Source: Pseudomonas moraviensis (GTDB lineage: Bacteria > Pseudomonadota > Gammaproteobacteria > Pseudomonadales > Pseudomonadaceae). Taken from it: DNA of 64,000 nt. Where the stretch lies: assembly GCF_900105805.1 (NCBI RefSeq), contig NZ_LT629788.1, positions 1,922,001-1,986,000 on the forward strand, given 5' to 3'. The notes beneath the pieces are model-generated. The model searched no databases and was not told the DNA's origin. It saw nothing but the letters and a program-made list of their open reading frames with translations. Each line of letters begins with the position of its first letter. Within the stretch, counting starts at the first letter, position 1. This document shows, piece by piece, positions 8,777 to 16,322 of this stretch. The position numbers and the translations under genes were made by a program.

Positions 8777-11700
8777 ATGTCCGACAACGACTCAATCAAC
8801 GACGCTCCGCAGCTGCTACAGGAACTCAAAATCCCCGGCCGTACGGGTCCAGTGTCGTCGACGCCCCTGAGGTGGGGCATCAATCTCGCCGCGGCGAAGC
8901 TCAACTTCCCTCGTCAGGGCCTGCTCTGCCAGGCCGGGCCTTGGGGGACGATGGGTAACCGCGACGCGTTGCGCATCTTGCGGGACTCCGATCTGCAGAT
9001 AGCGCTGGAAATCGTTGATGAGGATGCGGTCGGCACCGAGCTGCAAATGTTCGTGGAGGCCAGACACCTTACCGAAGGAATGCACACACTCTCCTACACC
9101 GTCACCCGCCTCGGCGGTACGCCCGAACCCTCGGAAGTGATGCAGGTGCTGGTCAAACTCACCCTCCCCGGTGGTCCTGACCATAGCGAGGGGCCGGGGC
9201 ACCCGGGACTGGTGATGAGCATTCCCGAGGATATTTTGAAGGACGGTGTCCACCAGGGTAACGTCGATGCTGGCGTATCGATCACTCTCGGAAAAGCTGA
9301 TGGCTCGCCGCCTTATCTGTTCGCCGCCGCTGGCGATACGCCTCAGTTCAGCTGGGGCGGAATGTTCTTTTCTGGCCCTGCACTGACCCAGGAACAGGCT
9401 GACGGCGAGACGCCGGTTATCGTGACCATTCCAAAGGAAACCATCGTAGACGCCGGCGACTCTGGCGAGGCAGGGCTGGCCGTGGCCTTCGAAGTTTACG
9501 ACCTGGTCGACAATCGCTCCGACGGCTGGAGCGTCGAGCAACGGGTAGTCGTAACGCTTGACAAAACCCGGCTGGGCGCGCCTTTGCTCAAGGAGGCTAT
9601 CAACAACGTACTGGACGTCGACAACCTGGGCGACGCCGACGGTACGGTTCAAGTTATGGCCGTAAACCCTCCCCCACCTTCGCCCCCTCCAGTCCCTCCA
9701 CAACCGATAGACTTCGAGGTAGGTGACACCATTTTTGTCCGAATCAAAGGCACCCCGAAAGAAGGTCCGCCGATCGACATTGAATTACCGGGAAAAGTCT
9801 TGATCAGCGTGCCCAGCGTTCCTGAGATCATCGTGTCCAACGCCGTGCTGCGCCAACTGGCTCAGGCTCAGATCGCCCTGTCTTATCGCCTGGAGAAGGC
9901 CGACGGCAGCGCACAACGGGATGCCAAAACCCAGTTCATCAGCGCCATCGGCGAGATTCACCGGCTCCCCGCTCCCGTGGCGCTGGAGGCCAGACAAGGC
10001 GCCATCGATCCGCTGGATCCGGACCTGAAACAGGTCACCATCGAAATTGCCTTCGGCCCCTACTTCGCCGTCGGCCAAGCGATCGAGCTGTTTTGGCTCG
10101 GCACTCGCCCCGACCTGACCCCCTACCTGCCGAACCTGAACCTGCGACCGATTACCCAAGGCGATATGGACGCCCAACTTCCGCTGCAGATCATCGTCGA
10201 CAAGCAGCACCTGACACCGATCATTGGCAAAGAGCTGGAGCTGTATTACCAGTTGCTGATCGAGGACTCGGTACTCGGCACCATGAGCAAACTCAACCAG
10301 ACCCACGCGATCCGCGAATCGATCCACGCCGATATCCTGCAGATCGGCGAACCACGCCAGGAATTGCCCGAGCCGGCAGTCGACGGCGTGGTCAGCGGCG
10401 TCCTGCCATCCGATACCAACGGCACCACGCTGACCGTGAACTACCTCAAGACCGTGAAGGGCGACATCGTCACGCGGGTCTGGGAAGGCTCCATTACCGG
10501 CGTAAACAGCGACCGGGTCGAACTGAGCTCCATCACCGCCGGCCAGCCTGTGGCGTTCCCGATCAAGGCCGAACTGATCAAGGGCAACGAAGGCGGGACG
10601 GTGAAGGCGTATTACGACATCAAGCGCGCAGCGGGTGGAACGAGTTATTCGGATACGCTGGCGTTCAGTGTCGGCGTGGCGCTGGATCTGAAAGAGCCGA
10701 AAATCAAGCAAGCCCCGAACGACACCAGCCTCGACCCGCTGGAGGCCCAGAACGCCCTGACCTCAGTGATCAACTATGACGGCATGCTCGTCGGCGACAA
10801 GATTATCGTCCGCTGGACCGGCGCCCCCGGAACGCCGGCTGCCGGTTCGCACACCACCGAGCCATGGCCCGTCACCACCGTCGGCCCGCAGGAAATACCG
10901 CTGGCCGTCTCGGTGCTCGCCTTCAACCTCGCCAAGTCCATCACGCTGGATTACACGGTAACGCGCGGCACCCAGGTTCCGAAAGAGTCGCGGATTCGTG
11001 CGCTGGCGGTGTCGCCCATTGCGCAAAGCGATTTGCCCGGGCCGCTGATCGTGCAGGCCTCCGAACAAGGCGAAGGGCCGGAATTGGACGTCAGTCAATT
11101 GACCACCAACGCCACCCTGCGCGCGAACAGTTATCCGCACATTGCGCTGAAACAATATGTCTGGCTGAAAGCGAAAGGGACATTAAAAGGCGGGGGCGAC
11201 TACTCGAAAACCTTCTGGCAACCGCCGGGTTCGCAAACCAATGCGACGTGGATCGACCAGGGTTTTCACACCCACGACGGCTTTCCACTCCCCGACTTGC
11301 AAAGCCTGGAAGATGGCAGTGACCTGAAATTGGAGTTCAAGGCAGGCTTTGGCGGCAGTCAAGTCGAGACAGATGCCGTGACGTTTGCCCTACGGACTTA
11401 CAGGATCAAGGCCTACAAAGATTTCCAGGACAGAGTCACGTTTGAAAATGAAATTCCACTTGAACTCTGGCCTGGCTGGCGGTCGGGCACTCCAGAACCC
11501 ATGTGGGGCATATATACATACAATGACCGACTCAACATTGATCCCGGCCTCTCACCAGCGAGCGGGACGGCTTTTATCCGAACATACAGGTATTCCACTC
11601 TAGGTAACGCGACATATATTTTTAGCATAAAGATAGGTCGAGAAGCTCCCGGCAATCCAAGCACGGTGGTATTGAACGTCAACAACATAGATATCACTCC

Positions 11701-11854
11701 TCCAACCTTAATCGAATCTATACACGTCATTGAACTCAGCGGTGAATTTACAGTGGCGCCGAACCAGGAAAGCATTTTGCGGATAAATATTGATACACCA
11801 CAATCAGGAGCGGCAATGGCCATTCATGAAATCCTGGTAAAACTTAAAAAATAA
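8777..11854 (+). CDS. large modular Ig-like-repeat protein with jelly-roll-like C-terminal module
   Basis: This 1025-residue paralogue of the preceding gene has the same opening (IPGR, then WGIN and AGPWG), the same Ig-like repeats and a proline-rich insert near residue 300 (PPPPSPPPVPPQP). ATG 8777 is chosen over GTG 8768 because GGAG sits 8 bases before it. A 344-base stretch (10669-11012) is almost identical to 6561-6904. After the shared junction RTYRIKAYKD the C-terminal ~150 residues change to a module read as a jelly-roll binding fold. Its features are FENEIPLELWPGW, alternating beta strands and the ending AMAIHEILVKLKK. The same module is encoded alone at 14727-15182. No signal peptide is seen. 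Function unknown. Confidence 0.85.
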   Translation: MSDNDSINDAPQLLQELKIPGRTGPVSSTPLRWGINLAAAKLNFPRQGLLCQAGPWGTMGNRDALRILRDSDLQIALEIVDEDAVGTELQMFVEARHLTEGMHTLSYTVTRLGGTPEPSEVMQVLVKLTLPGGPDHSEGPGHPGLVMSIPEDILKDGVHQGNVDAGVSITLGKADGSPPYLFAAAGDTPQFSWGGMFFSGPALTQEQADGETPVIVTIPKETIVDAGDSGEAGLAVAFEVYDLVDNRSDGWSVEQRVVVTLDKTRLGAPLLKEAINNVLDVDNLGDADGTVQVMAVNPPPPSPPPVPPQPIDFEVGDTIFVRIKGTPKEGPPIDIELPGKVLISVPSVPEIIVSNAVLRQLAQAQIALSYRLEKADGSAQRDAKTQFISAIGEIHRLPAPVALEARQGAIDPLDPDLKQVTIEIAFGPYFAVGQAIELFWLGTRPDLTPYLPNLNLRPITQGDMDAQLPLQIIVDKQHLTPIIGKELELYYQLLIEDSVLGTMSKLNQTHAIRESIHADILQIGEPRQELPEPAVDGVVSGVLPSDTNGTTLTVNYLKTVKGDIVTRVWEGSITGVNSDRVELSSITAGQPVAFPIKAELIKGNEGGTVKAYYDIKRAAGGTSYSDTLAFSVGVALDLKEPKIKQAPNDTSLDPLEAQNALTSVINYDGMLVGDKIIVRWTGAPGTPAAGSHTTEPWPVTTVGPQEIPLAVSVLAFNLAKSITLDYTVTRGTQVPKESRIRALAVSPIAQSDLPGPLIVQASEQGEGPELDVSQLTTNATLRANSYPHIALKQYVWLKAKGTLKGGGDYSKTFWQPPGSQTNATWIDQGFHTHDGFPLPDLQSLEDGSDLKLEFKAGFGGSQVETDAVTFALRTYRIKAYKDFQDRVTFENEIPLELWPGWRSGTPEPMWGIYTYNDRLNIDPGLSPASGTAFIRTYRYSTLGNATYIFSIKIGREAPGNPSTVVLNVNNIDITPPTLIESIHVIELSGEFTVAPNQESILRINIDTPQSGAAMAIHEILVKLKK

Positions 11855-11924
11855 ACCCACGCAAAATCCAAACAGGCACGACCCACTTACATATTTATAA
11901 ATACGCAGTTCAAGCTGAAAAATA

Positions 11925-11951
11925 CCGCCTCGTTCAACCGAGGCGGTTTTG
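11925..11951 (+). terminator. rho-independent terminator
   Basis: The stem CCGCCTCG/CGAGGCGG with a six-base loop is followed by TTTT. It lies about 70 bases after the stop of the modular protein and is present identically in the duplicated block. Confidence 0.85.
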
Positions 11952-12042
11952 CGTTGCCGGGTGTCGATATAAAAACTCCACTATTAACCAGTCATTCAAA
12001 CAGCGAGGCTTGACCGAGATTTTTCTGCTGACCGGGATGGCC

Positions 12043-12112
12043 TTTTCGCGAGCAAGCTCGCTCCCACAGTTTGACCGCATTCCAACTGTGGGAGCGAGCT
12101 TGCTCGCGAAGG
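12043..12112. repeat. REP-like inverted pair
   Basis: The arm TTCGCGAGCAAGCTCGCTCC faces its inverted copy across about 20 bases. It belongs to the 'agcttgct' class of REP, distinct from the 'gcctgct' class at 801 and 17352. Confidence 0.85.
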
Positions 12113-12148
12113 CGGCGGCGTCACAGGCAATCTTCTCCCAAGAAAAAA

Positions 12149-12183
12149 CCGCCGTTCCGCATCAACCGGAACGGCGATTTTTT
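12149..12183. terminator. rho-independent terminator, bidirectional form
   Basis: The stem CGCCGTTCCG/CGGAACGGCG is flanked by AAAAAA on the left and TTTTTT on the right. It isolates the second modular gene from the third. Confidence 0.85.
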
Positions 12184-12218
12184 AATCCATCAACGACCAT
12201 TCGTCGGAGACATGTCGA

Positions 12219-12240
12219 CACCTGTCAGATCTGACAGGTG
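12219..12240. promoter_or_regulatory. palindromic site 3 upstream of modular protein gene
   Basis: This is a perfect 22-base palindrome with arms CACCTGTCA/TGACAGGTG around GATC. GTCGGA lies 15 bases upstream. It stands 63 bases before the ATG at 12304. Confidence 0.75.
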
Positions 12241-12303
12241 CGCAATCGCCGATTAAGAGCTCTGATAACCCCTGCCCATTCCCAACGCGCAGGAGCTTCA
12301 TTC

Positions 12304-13902
12304 ATGACCATCTCTACCCCACCGGACAACACCGTCCTCATCCTCAGCCCGCCCATCATCAACGGCCAGACCAAGCCTGTGGAAGGTGGACACACCGGCG
12401 TGCCTTTAGTGGCCCATGATCTCATCGGCGGCGCCATTGTCCACGCCGATCCACCGTTGTCGGGCACCATGGACCCCGGCGATGTCATGGAGCTCTGGCT
12501 TGAGGGTGAACTGGTCGCACTGGACAGCAAAACCATTGAGGATCCAAACGTGCGCACCATGTTGCGCATTCCCAAGGGTCGACTGCATCCGGACCAGGTC
12601 AACAAGCTGTACTACACCGTCAGGCGTGGCAACGACAATCGAGGCACTTCCACCCCATCGCTGGAAATCCTCTACAACCGTATCCGCCCGGGCCTGAAGG
12701 ATCACCTGACCGACCCCGGCGGCCACTCCGAACTCAAGCTGCTGCTGCCCGACGTGATCAAGAACGGCGTCGGCGCGGATTTCGTCAGCGCCGAAGTGTG
12801 CGTCGCCTACCCGTATTGCCGGGCGTATGACGTCATCACCCTCACGTGCAACGGCGAACTGCTGGAACCCAAGCCCAGGGTCAGTCCGAATCAGGCGCCG
12901 CCACCGCCGAACCCCGGCGACGAAACCCCCATCACCATTTGCGTCACCGTCACCCGCGCCTTTCTGGACAAGGCGAAACGCCTGGACAACAAACTGCATT
13001 TTTCCTACACCGTCACCGATCAGATCGGCAACGGCCCGGATACCGATGCACCGTGGTCGCCGGTGCAGAGCGTGGATGAGGATCTGGATGGCAAGCGGGT
13101 GGACAAGCCCATTCTGCTGAAACGCAGAGAAGACTATCCCCGTGATGACGCGGAAACCATCGACCTGGAGAAACTGACGGGCAATCCATTGCTGCTAGAC
13201 GTGCTGACCCAAGACAACCCCATGGCGCGGTATGGTTCCGGTGAAGTGTCGGCAGCTCGCACCTATACCGACCCCCCCGCACTGGAAATAGATACCACGC
13301 CAATGCTACTGGATGGGGCACATTTGTACCCTCCACCCCCCCCAACCAGACCAGAGTATTTCCAGCCCATTGAGAAAGCGGCATACATACCTCCGGGCGC
13401 ACATCAAACCCGACAAGCCCGTGGAGGGAGTCCTCCTTTTGAATACAGCTCTTCCAAACCCACTGTCGCTTCCGTTGATCCGGCAACCGGCCACGTCATC
13501 TCGAAAGGAAACGGAATCGCAATGATCAGCGTGCGTGACACGAAAGGAAATACCGTCAGTTATCAGGTTACTTGCGAAAACGTGTACGACCTCGTAGTCA
13601 GTGACGAAAGGCGTCTTCCATATGATCAAGCTGTCGCCTCACTATCATCCTTGGGTGCCCAACTCTTCACTGTTGACGGGACGCCTCTACAGAAACAGAT
13701 TTACCAAGCGCTACTATTCGGAATCCAACAACCGAAAGGAAATGTTTACATTTGGGCCACCACATTCATCCAGCCGAATGATTACTACCTTACCTATGCT
13801 TTACAAATCCCGATTCACCCAACCCATCCCGGATGGACGCAACAAAAGTCGATCGCAGACTACAATGCATATCCAATGGGATATAAATCGCGCATCGGCT
13901 GA
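12304..13902 (+). CDS. modular protein with Big_2 domain and unassigned C-terminal module
   Basis: The 532-residue product starts at ATG 12304, after a CAGGAG ribosome site. It is a shorter relative of the two large upstream proteins. Residues ~20-290 are two to three Ig-like modules with comparable phrases (DVMELWLEGEL, KLHFSYTVTDQIGNGPDTD). Residues ~375-420 resemble a bacterial Ig-like group 2 (Big_2) domain (SSSKPTVASVDPATGHVISK, then a GNG-type turn). The last ~110 residues (from about 420) are an unassigned module. It has a YDQAVASLSSLGAQLF motif and an aromatic-rich stretch, weakly reminiscent of C-type-lectin-like adhesin tips. Base composition falls after about 13430. No signal peptide is visible. 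The shared palindrome suggests co-regulation with its neighbours. Confidence 0.8.
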   Translation: MTISTPPDNTVLILSPPIINGQTKPVEGGHTGVPLVAHDLIGGAIVHADPPLSGTMDPGDVMELWLEGELVALDSKTIEDPNVRTMLRIPKGRLHPDQVNKLYYTVRRGNDNRGTSTPSLEILYNRIRPGLKDHLTDPGGHSELKLLLPDVIKNGVGADFVSAEVCVAYPYCRAYDVITLTCNGELLEPKPRVSPNQAPPPPNPGDETPITICVTVTRAFLDKAKRLDNKLHFSYTVTDQIGNGPDTDAPWSPVQSVDEDLDGKRVDKPILLKRREDYPRDDAETIDLEKLTGNPLLLDVLTQDNPMARYGSGEVSAARTYTDPPALEIDTTPMLLDGAHLYPPPPPTRPEYFQPIEKAAYIPPGAHQTRQARGGSPPFEYSSSKPTVASVDPATGHVISKGNGIAMISVRDTKGNTVSYQVTCENVYDLVVSDERRLPYDQAVASLSSLGAQLFTVDGTPLQKQIYQALLFGIQQPKGNVYIWATTFIQPNDYYLTYALQIPIHPTHPGWTQQKSIADYNAYPMGYKSRIG

Positions 13903-14017
13903 TGGAAAAGCCTCCAAGTCAGCGAATGGCATAAAAAAACACAAAGGAGACGGATTTATTTAACCAGTGATTTAAACAGCGGGGCGCGATCGAGTTTTTT
14001 CTTTTGGCCGGGACGGC

Positions 14018-14089
14018 CCTTTCGCTAGCAAGCTGGCTCCCACAGGGAAAGCATTCCGAATGTGGTAGCGAGCTTGCTCATGAAGGGCC
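14018..14089. repeat. degenerate REP-like inverted pair
   Basis: The arms 'ttcgctagcaagctggctcc' and 'agcgagcttgctcatgaag' carry several mismatches to the intact pairs at 12043 and 15370. It is an older copy in the equivalent position after a modular gene. Confidence 0.7.
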
Positions 14090-14200
14090 AGTGAGGTCGG
14101 CGCAAATCGCCTTTTAAACCCAGGCGTTCAAAAGACACCTTCACACCCTATCCGTTTATCAGCGATGAATGACGGCTCTACCTCGCAAGGAGGCTTTACC

Positions 14201-14510
14201 ACGAACGCCAAACAAACCCCATCTCCCCTAAGAATCCCTCAGTTATAACGACACCGCCGAACGCGTGCTGGATCACCGCCTCTGCCCACCCGACTTCACC
14301 CCACCGCCCCGTAAAACCGGTCGTGTGTACGTCGTGCCCGCAGGCTTCAAAACGAGGAACTGCTGGCCGATGTCCGCTAATCATCGCCAATGATCTCGGC
14401 CTTCTCATCCCGCGTCGCAGCGCCTGACGCTGTTGGGCGTAGCGCTGCTGATCATGCTCGGGGAGCTGGTGGTGGATCGGATGTTGAATCACTGGAGTCG
14501 CGGGGCCGGT
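14201..14510 (+). pseudogene. decayed DUF6124-type gene
   Basis: The stretch aligns along its length with the intact gene 15793-16152. The original ATG now reads ACG (14201), the segments 'ctctgcccacccg' and 'ttgatcatgctcgg' style blocks (here ctgatcatgctcgg) are preserved, and the end 'aatcactggag' matches 'aatctggag'. Several indels destroy the frame. The upstream sequence (gcgttcaaaagacaccttca) also matches that of the intact copy, so the whole unit was duplicated and then decayed. The rest of 13903-14641 holds a degenerate REP and no other gene I can see. Confidence 0.75.
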
Positions 14511-14641
14511 GCAGGCAGGCTGAAGCCCTAAAGTGATTGGGAACGACCAACATGTGCTGAGGTCGAGCATTTGATACCCGGATGCCGAATACCGGTGTTC
14601 CAACGGACGAGGCTGTATTAGAGCCGCCGGTCGGATAACCC

Positions 14642-14671
14642 CGCACACCTGTCAGACCTGACAGGTGTGCG
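14642..14671. promoter_or_regulatory. palindromic site 4 upstream of free-standing module gene
   Basis: This is the longest of the four sites: arms CGCACACCTGTCA and TGACAGGTGTGCG around GACC, with GTCGGATA just upstream. It is 55 bases before the ATG at 14727. Its presence shows that the orphan module has its own promoter of the family type. Confidence 0.78.
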
Positions 14672-14726
14672 CTCTGCCTTGGCATGTTTTCATGAACTGC
14701 GTCTTCCTAAAACATGGAGATTCATC

Positions 14727-15182
14727 ATGAATGCAACAAGCGAACAGGATTTCCAGGAAAGAGTCACGTTTGAAAATGAAATTCCACATGAACTCTGGCC
14801 TGGCTGGCGGTCGGGCACTCCAGAACCCATGTGGGGCATATATACATACAATGACCGACTCAACATTGATCCCGGCCTCTCACCAGCGAGCGGGACGGCT
14901 TTTATCCGAACATACAGGTATTCCACTCTAGGTAACGCGACATATATTTTTAGCATAAAGATAGGTCGAGAAGCTGCCGGCAATCCAAGCACGGTGGTAT
15001 TGAACGTCAACAACATAGATATCACTCCTCCAACCTTAATCGAATCTATACACGTCATTGAACTCAGCGGTGAATTTACAGTGGCGCCGAACCAGGAAAG
15101 CATTTTGCGGATAAATATTGATACACCACAATCAGGAGCGGCAATGGCCATTCATGAAATCCTGGTAAAACTTAAAAAATAA
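14727..15182 (+). CDS. free-standing C-terminal module (orphan copy of the 8777-11854 tip)
   Basis: The 151-residue protein begins MNATSEQDFQER and from residue 8 on is nearly identical to residues ~882-1025 of the large protein at 8777-11854. The differences include a Leu-to-His change in the ELWPGW region and a Pro-to-Ala change. GGAG (14716-14719) gives a well placed ribosome site. The module is beta-rich with no signal peptide or membrane segment. Because it has its own palindrome, ribosome site and intact frame, it seems to be an expressed gene rather than debris. It may be a displaced tip of the kind seen in Rhs and CDI loci, or a soluble form of a binding domain. Confidence 0.8.
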   Translation: MNATSEQDFQERVTFENEIPHELWPGWRSGTPEPMWGIYTYNDRLNIDPGLSPASGTAFIRTYRYSTLGNATYIFSIKIGREAAGNPSTVVLNVNNIDITPPTLIESIHVIELSGEFTVAPNQESILRINIDTPQSGAAMAIHEILVKLKK

Positions 15183-15250
15183 ACCCACGCAAAATCCAAA
15201 CAGGCACGACCCACTTACATATTTATAAATACGCAGTTCAAGCTGAAAAT

Positions 15251-15277
15251 ACCGCCTCGTTCAACCGAGGCGGTTTT
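15251..15277 (+). terminator. rho-independent terminator (copy B)
   Basis: Same stem CCGCCTCG/CGAGGCGG and T-run as at 11925, about 70 bases after the orphan module gene. Confidence 0.85.
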
Positions 15278-15369
15278 GCGTTGCCGGGTGTCGATATAAA
15301 AACTCCACTATTAACCAGTCATTCAAACAGCGAGGCTTGACCGAGATTTTTCTGCTGACCGGGATGGCC

Positions 15370-15439
15370 TTTTCGCGAGCAAGCTCGCTCCCACAGTTTG
15401 ACCGCGTTTCAAATGTGGGAGCGAGCTTGCTCGCGAAGG
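15370..15439. repeat. REP-like inverted pair (copy B)
   Basis: Same arms as the pair at 12043; only the loop differs. It ends the duplicated block. Confidence 0.85.
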
Positions 15440-15619
15440 GGCCATCGGGTTCGGCGGAGCTCTTCGATTTAAACGAAGCGTTTAAAAGACACCTTCAGAC
15501 ACGCCTTTCAGGCTACGAATTCTTGCGCCATTGCCTACAGCTACGCCAGAATCCGCCGGCTTGTGCACCTTGGGGTCGGGTTCTATTGTGGTGCGGTCGC
15601 TGAATGTTCAGTGATCGGG

Positions 15620-15792
15620 TTTAGCAGCCCGGGTTATCTCTAGACGCACAAGGTGTTGCCATTATGGCGGCTTTGCGTGGGGCACTTCGGTGCGCCGGGT
15701 TCTAGAGTCCTGGTCTGCTAACCCGCGTACAGCCGCCACCTCCTTCGTTAGCAGCGAACGGTGGCAGTTTCACCACTCTAGAGGCTTCGCCC
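15620..15792 (+). promoter_or_regulatory. candidate structured leader of the DUF6124-type gene
   Basis: The 170 bases before the small gene contain several self-complementary pieces: GCCGCCACC paired with GGTGGC around a 'cgttagcagcgaac' loop, two CTAGA-containing boxes (tctctagacgc and ttctagagtcc), and a repeated gggtt element. The arrangement suggests a folded 5' leader. I cannot name an RNA family. The preceding 15440-15619 holds nothing else that I recognise. Confidence 0.4.
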
Positions 15793-16152
15793 ATGATCAA
15801 ACCAACACCCAACCCACCCGAAACCGACCCCACCTCCCCCTACGAATCCCTCGATTCCAAAAAACTCCACCAAGCCGCCGACCGCGCCCTCGATCACTAC
15901 CTCTGCCCACCCGGCTCCACGCCACCACCCTTCAGCCCTCGCGCCATGTACGCCGTCACCGCTGACACCAAAAACGAAGACCTGCTGGCCAACGCCTGCG
16001 AAACCCTCGCCTCGGCCAAAACCATCGCCCAGGAATTCGCCGGGCTGGTCAAACCATCCCAGCGGCGGACGCTGATGGGGATCGCGCAGTTGATCATGCT
16101 CGGAGAACTGGCGGTGAATCGGGTGCTGGATAATCTGGAGTTGCCGCAGTAG
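15793..16152 (+). CDS. DUF6124-type small protein
   Basis: The 119-residue cytoplasmic protein opens with a proline-rich tail (KPTPNPPETDPTSP). It then has a helical region with LDHYLCPPGS, ANACETLASAKTIAQEFAG and LMGIAQLIMLGELAVNRVLD. This matches the family of small Pseudomonas proteins annotated as DUF6124 (formerly grouped with DUF3077), whose function is unknown. It is the only intact copy of three in this locus (remnants at 4488 and 14201). Its repeated association with the modular proteins and the unusual leader suggest a mobile or linked role. Family assignment is from memory of the motif pattern. Confidence 0.75.
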   Translation: MIKPTPNPPETDPTSPYESLDSKKLHQAADRALDHYLCPPGSTPPPFSPRAMYAVTADTKNEDLLANACETLASAKTIAQEFAGLVKPSQRRTLMGIAQLIMLGELAVNRVLDNLELPQ

Positions 16153-16224
16153 CGCTGCGTCACGATGATCGTTCCCACAGGGGATTCGTGTCGCTCTCAC
16201 GGCTGCGGTTACAGCGCCGAATTT

Positions 16225-16313
16225 GTGGGAGCGAGCCTGCTCGCGAAGGCGGTTTGTCAGTCACTGAAGCTTCGACTGGCAGATTGCGTTCGCGAGCAGG
16301 CTCACTCCTACAG
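16225..16313. repeat. REP-like inverted pair
   Basis: The arms TGGGAGCGAGCCTGCTCGCG and 'cgcgagcaggctcactccta' form a hybrid between the two REP classes in this window. It lies between the DUF6124-type gene and the convergent LysR gene. Confidence 0.8.
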
Positions 16314-16322
16314 GGGATCGGG

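Larger units (their letters stand above)
11420..12112 (+). repeat. direct duplication, copy A (C-terminal module plus downstream region)
   Basis: This 693-base block is repeated at 14748-15439 with only a handful of substitutions and one single-base indel. It spans the whole C-terminal module of the modular protein, its terminator and the REP pair. Copy A is fused in frame to the large protein; copy B is free-standing. Confidence 0.92.
14748..15439 (+). repeat. direct duplication, copy B
   Basis: This is the 692-base partner of 11420-12112. It carries the C-terminal module coding sequence, the terminator and the REP pair. Near-identity in non-coding as well as coding parts indicates a recent duplication. 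Confidence 0.92.

Noticed and set aside
4714..11854. Rhs/YD-repeat toxin system
   Set aside because: There are no YD repeats, no RHS core motif, no PAAR or VgrG gene and no recognised toxin domain; only the modular layout is similar.
14667..14726. Longer reading of the orphan module gene from GTG 14667
   Set aside because: The extension lies inside the palindrome and has no ribosome site; ATG 14727 has GGAG at a good distance.
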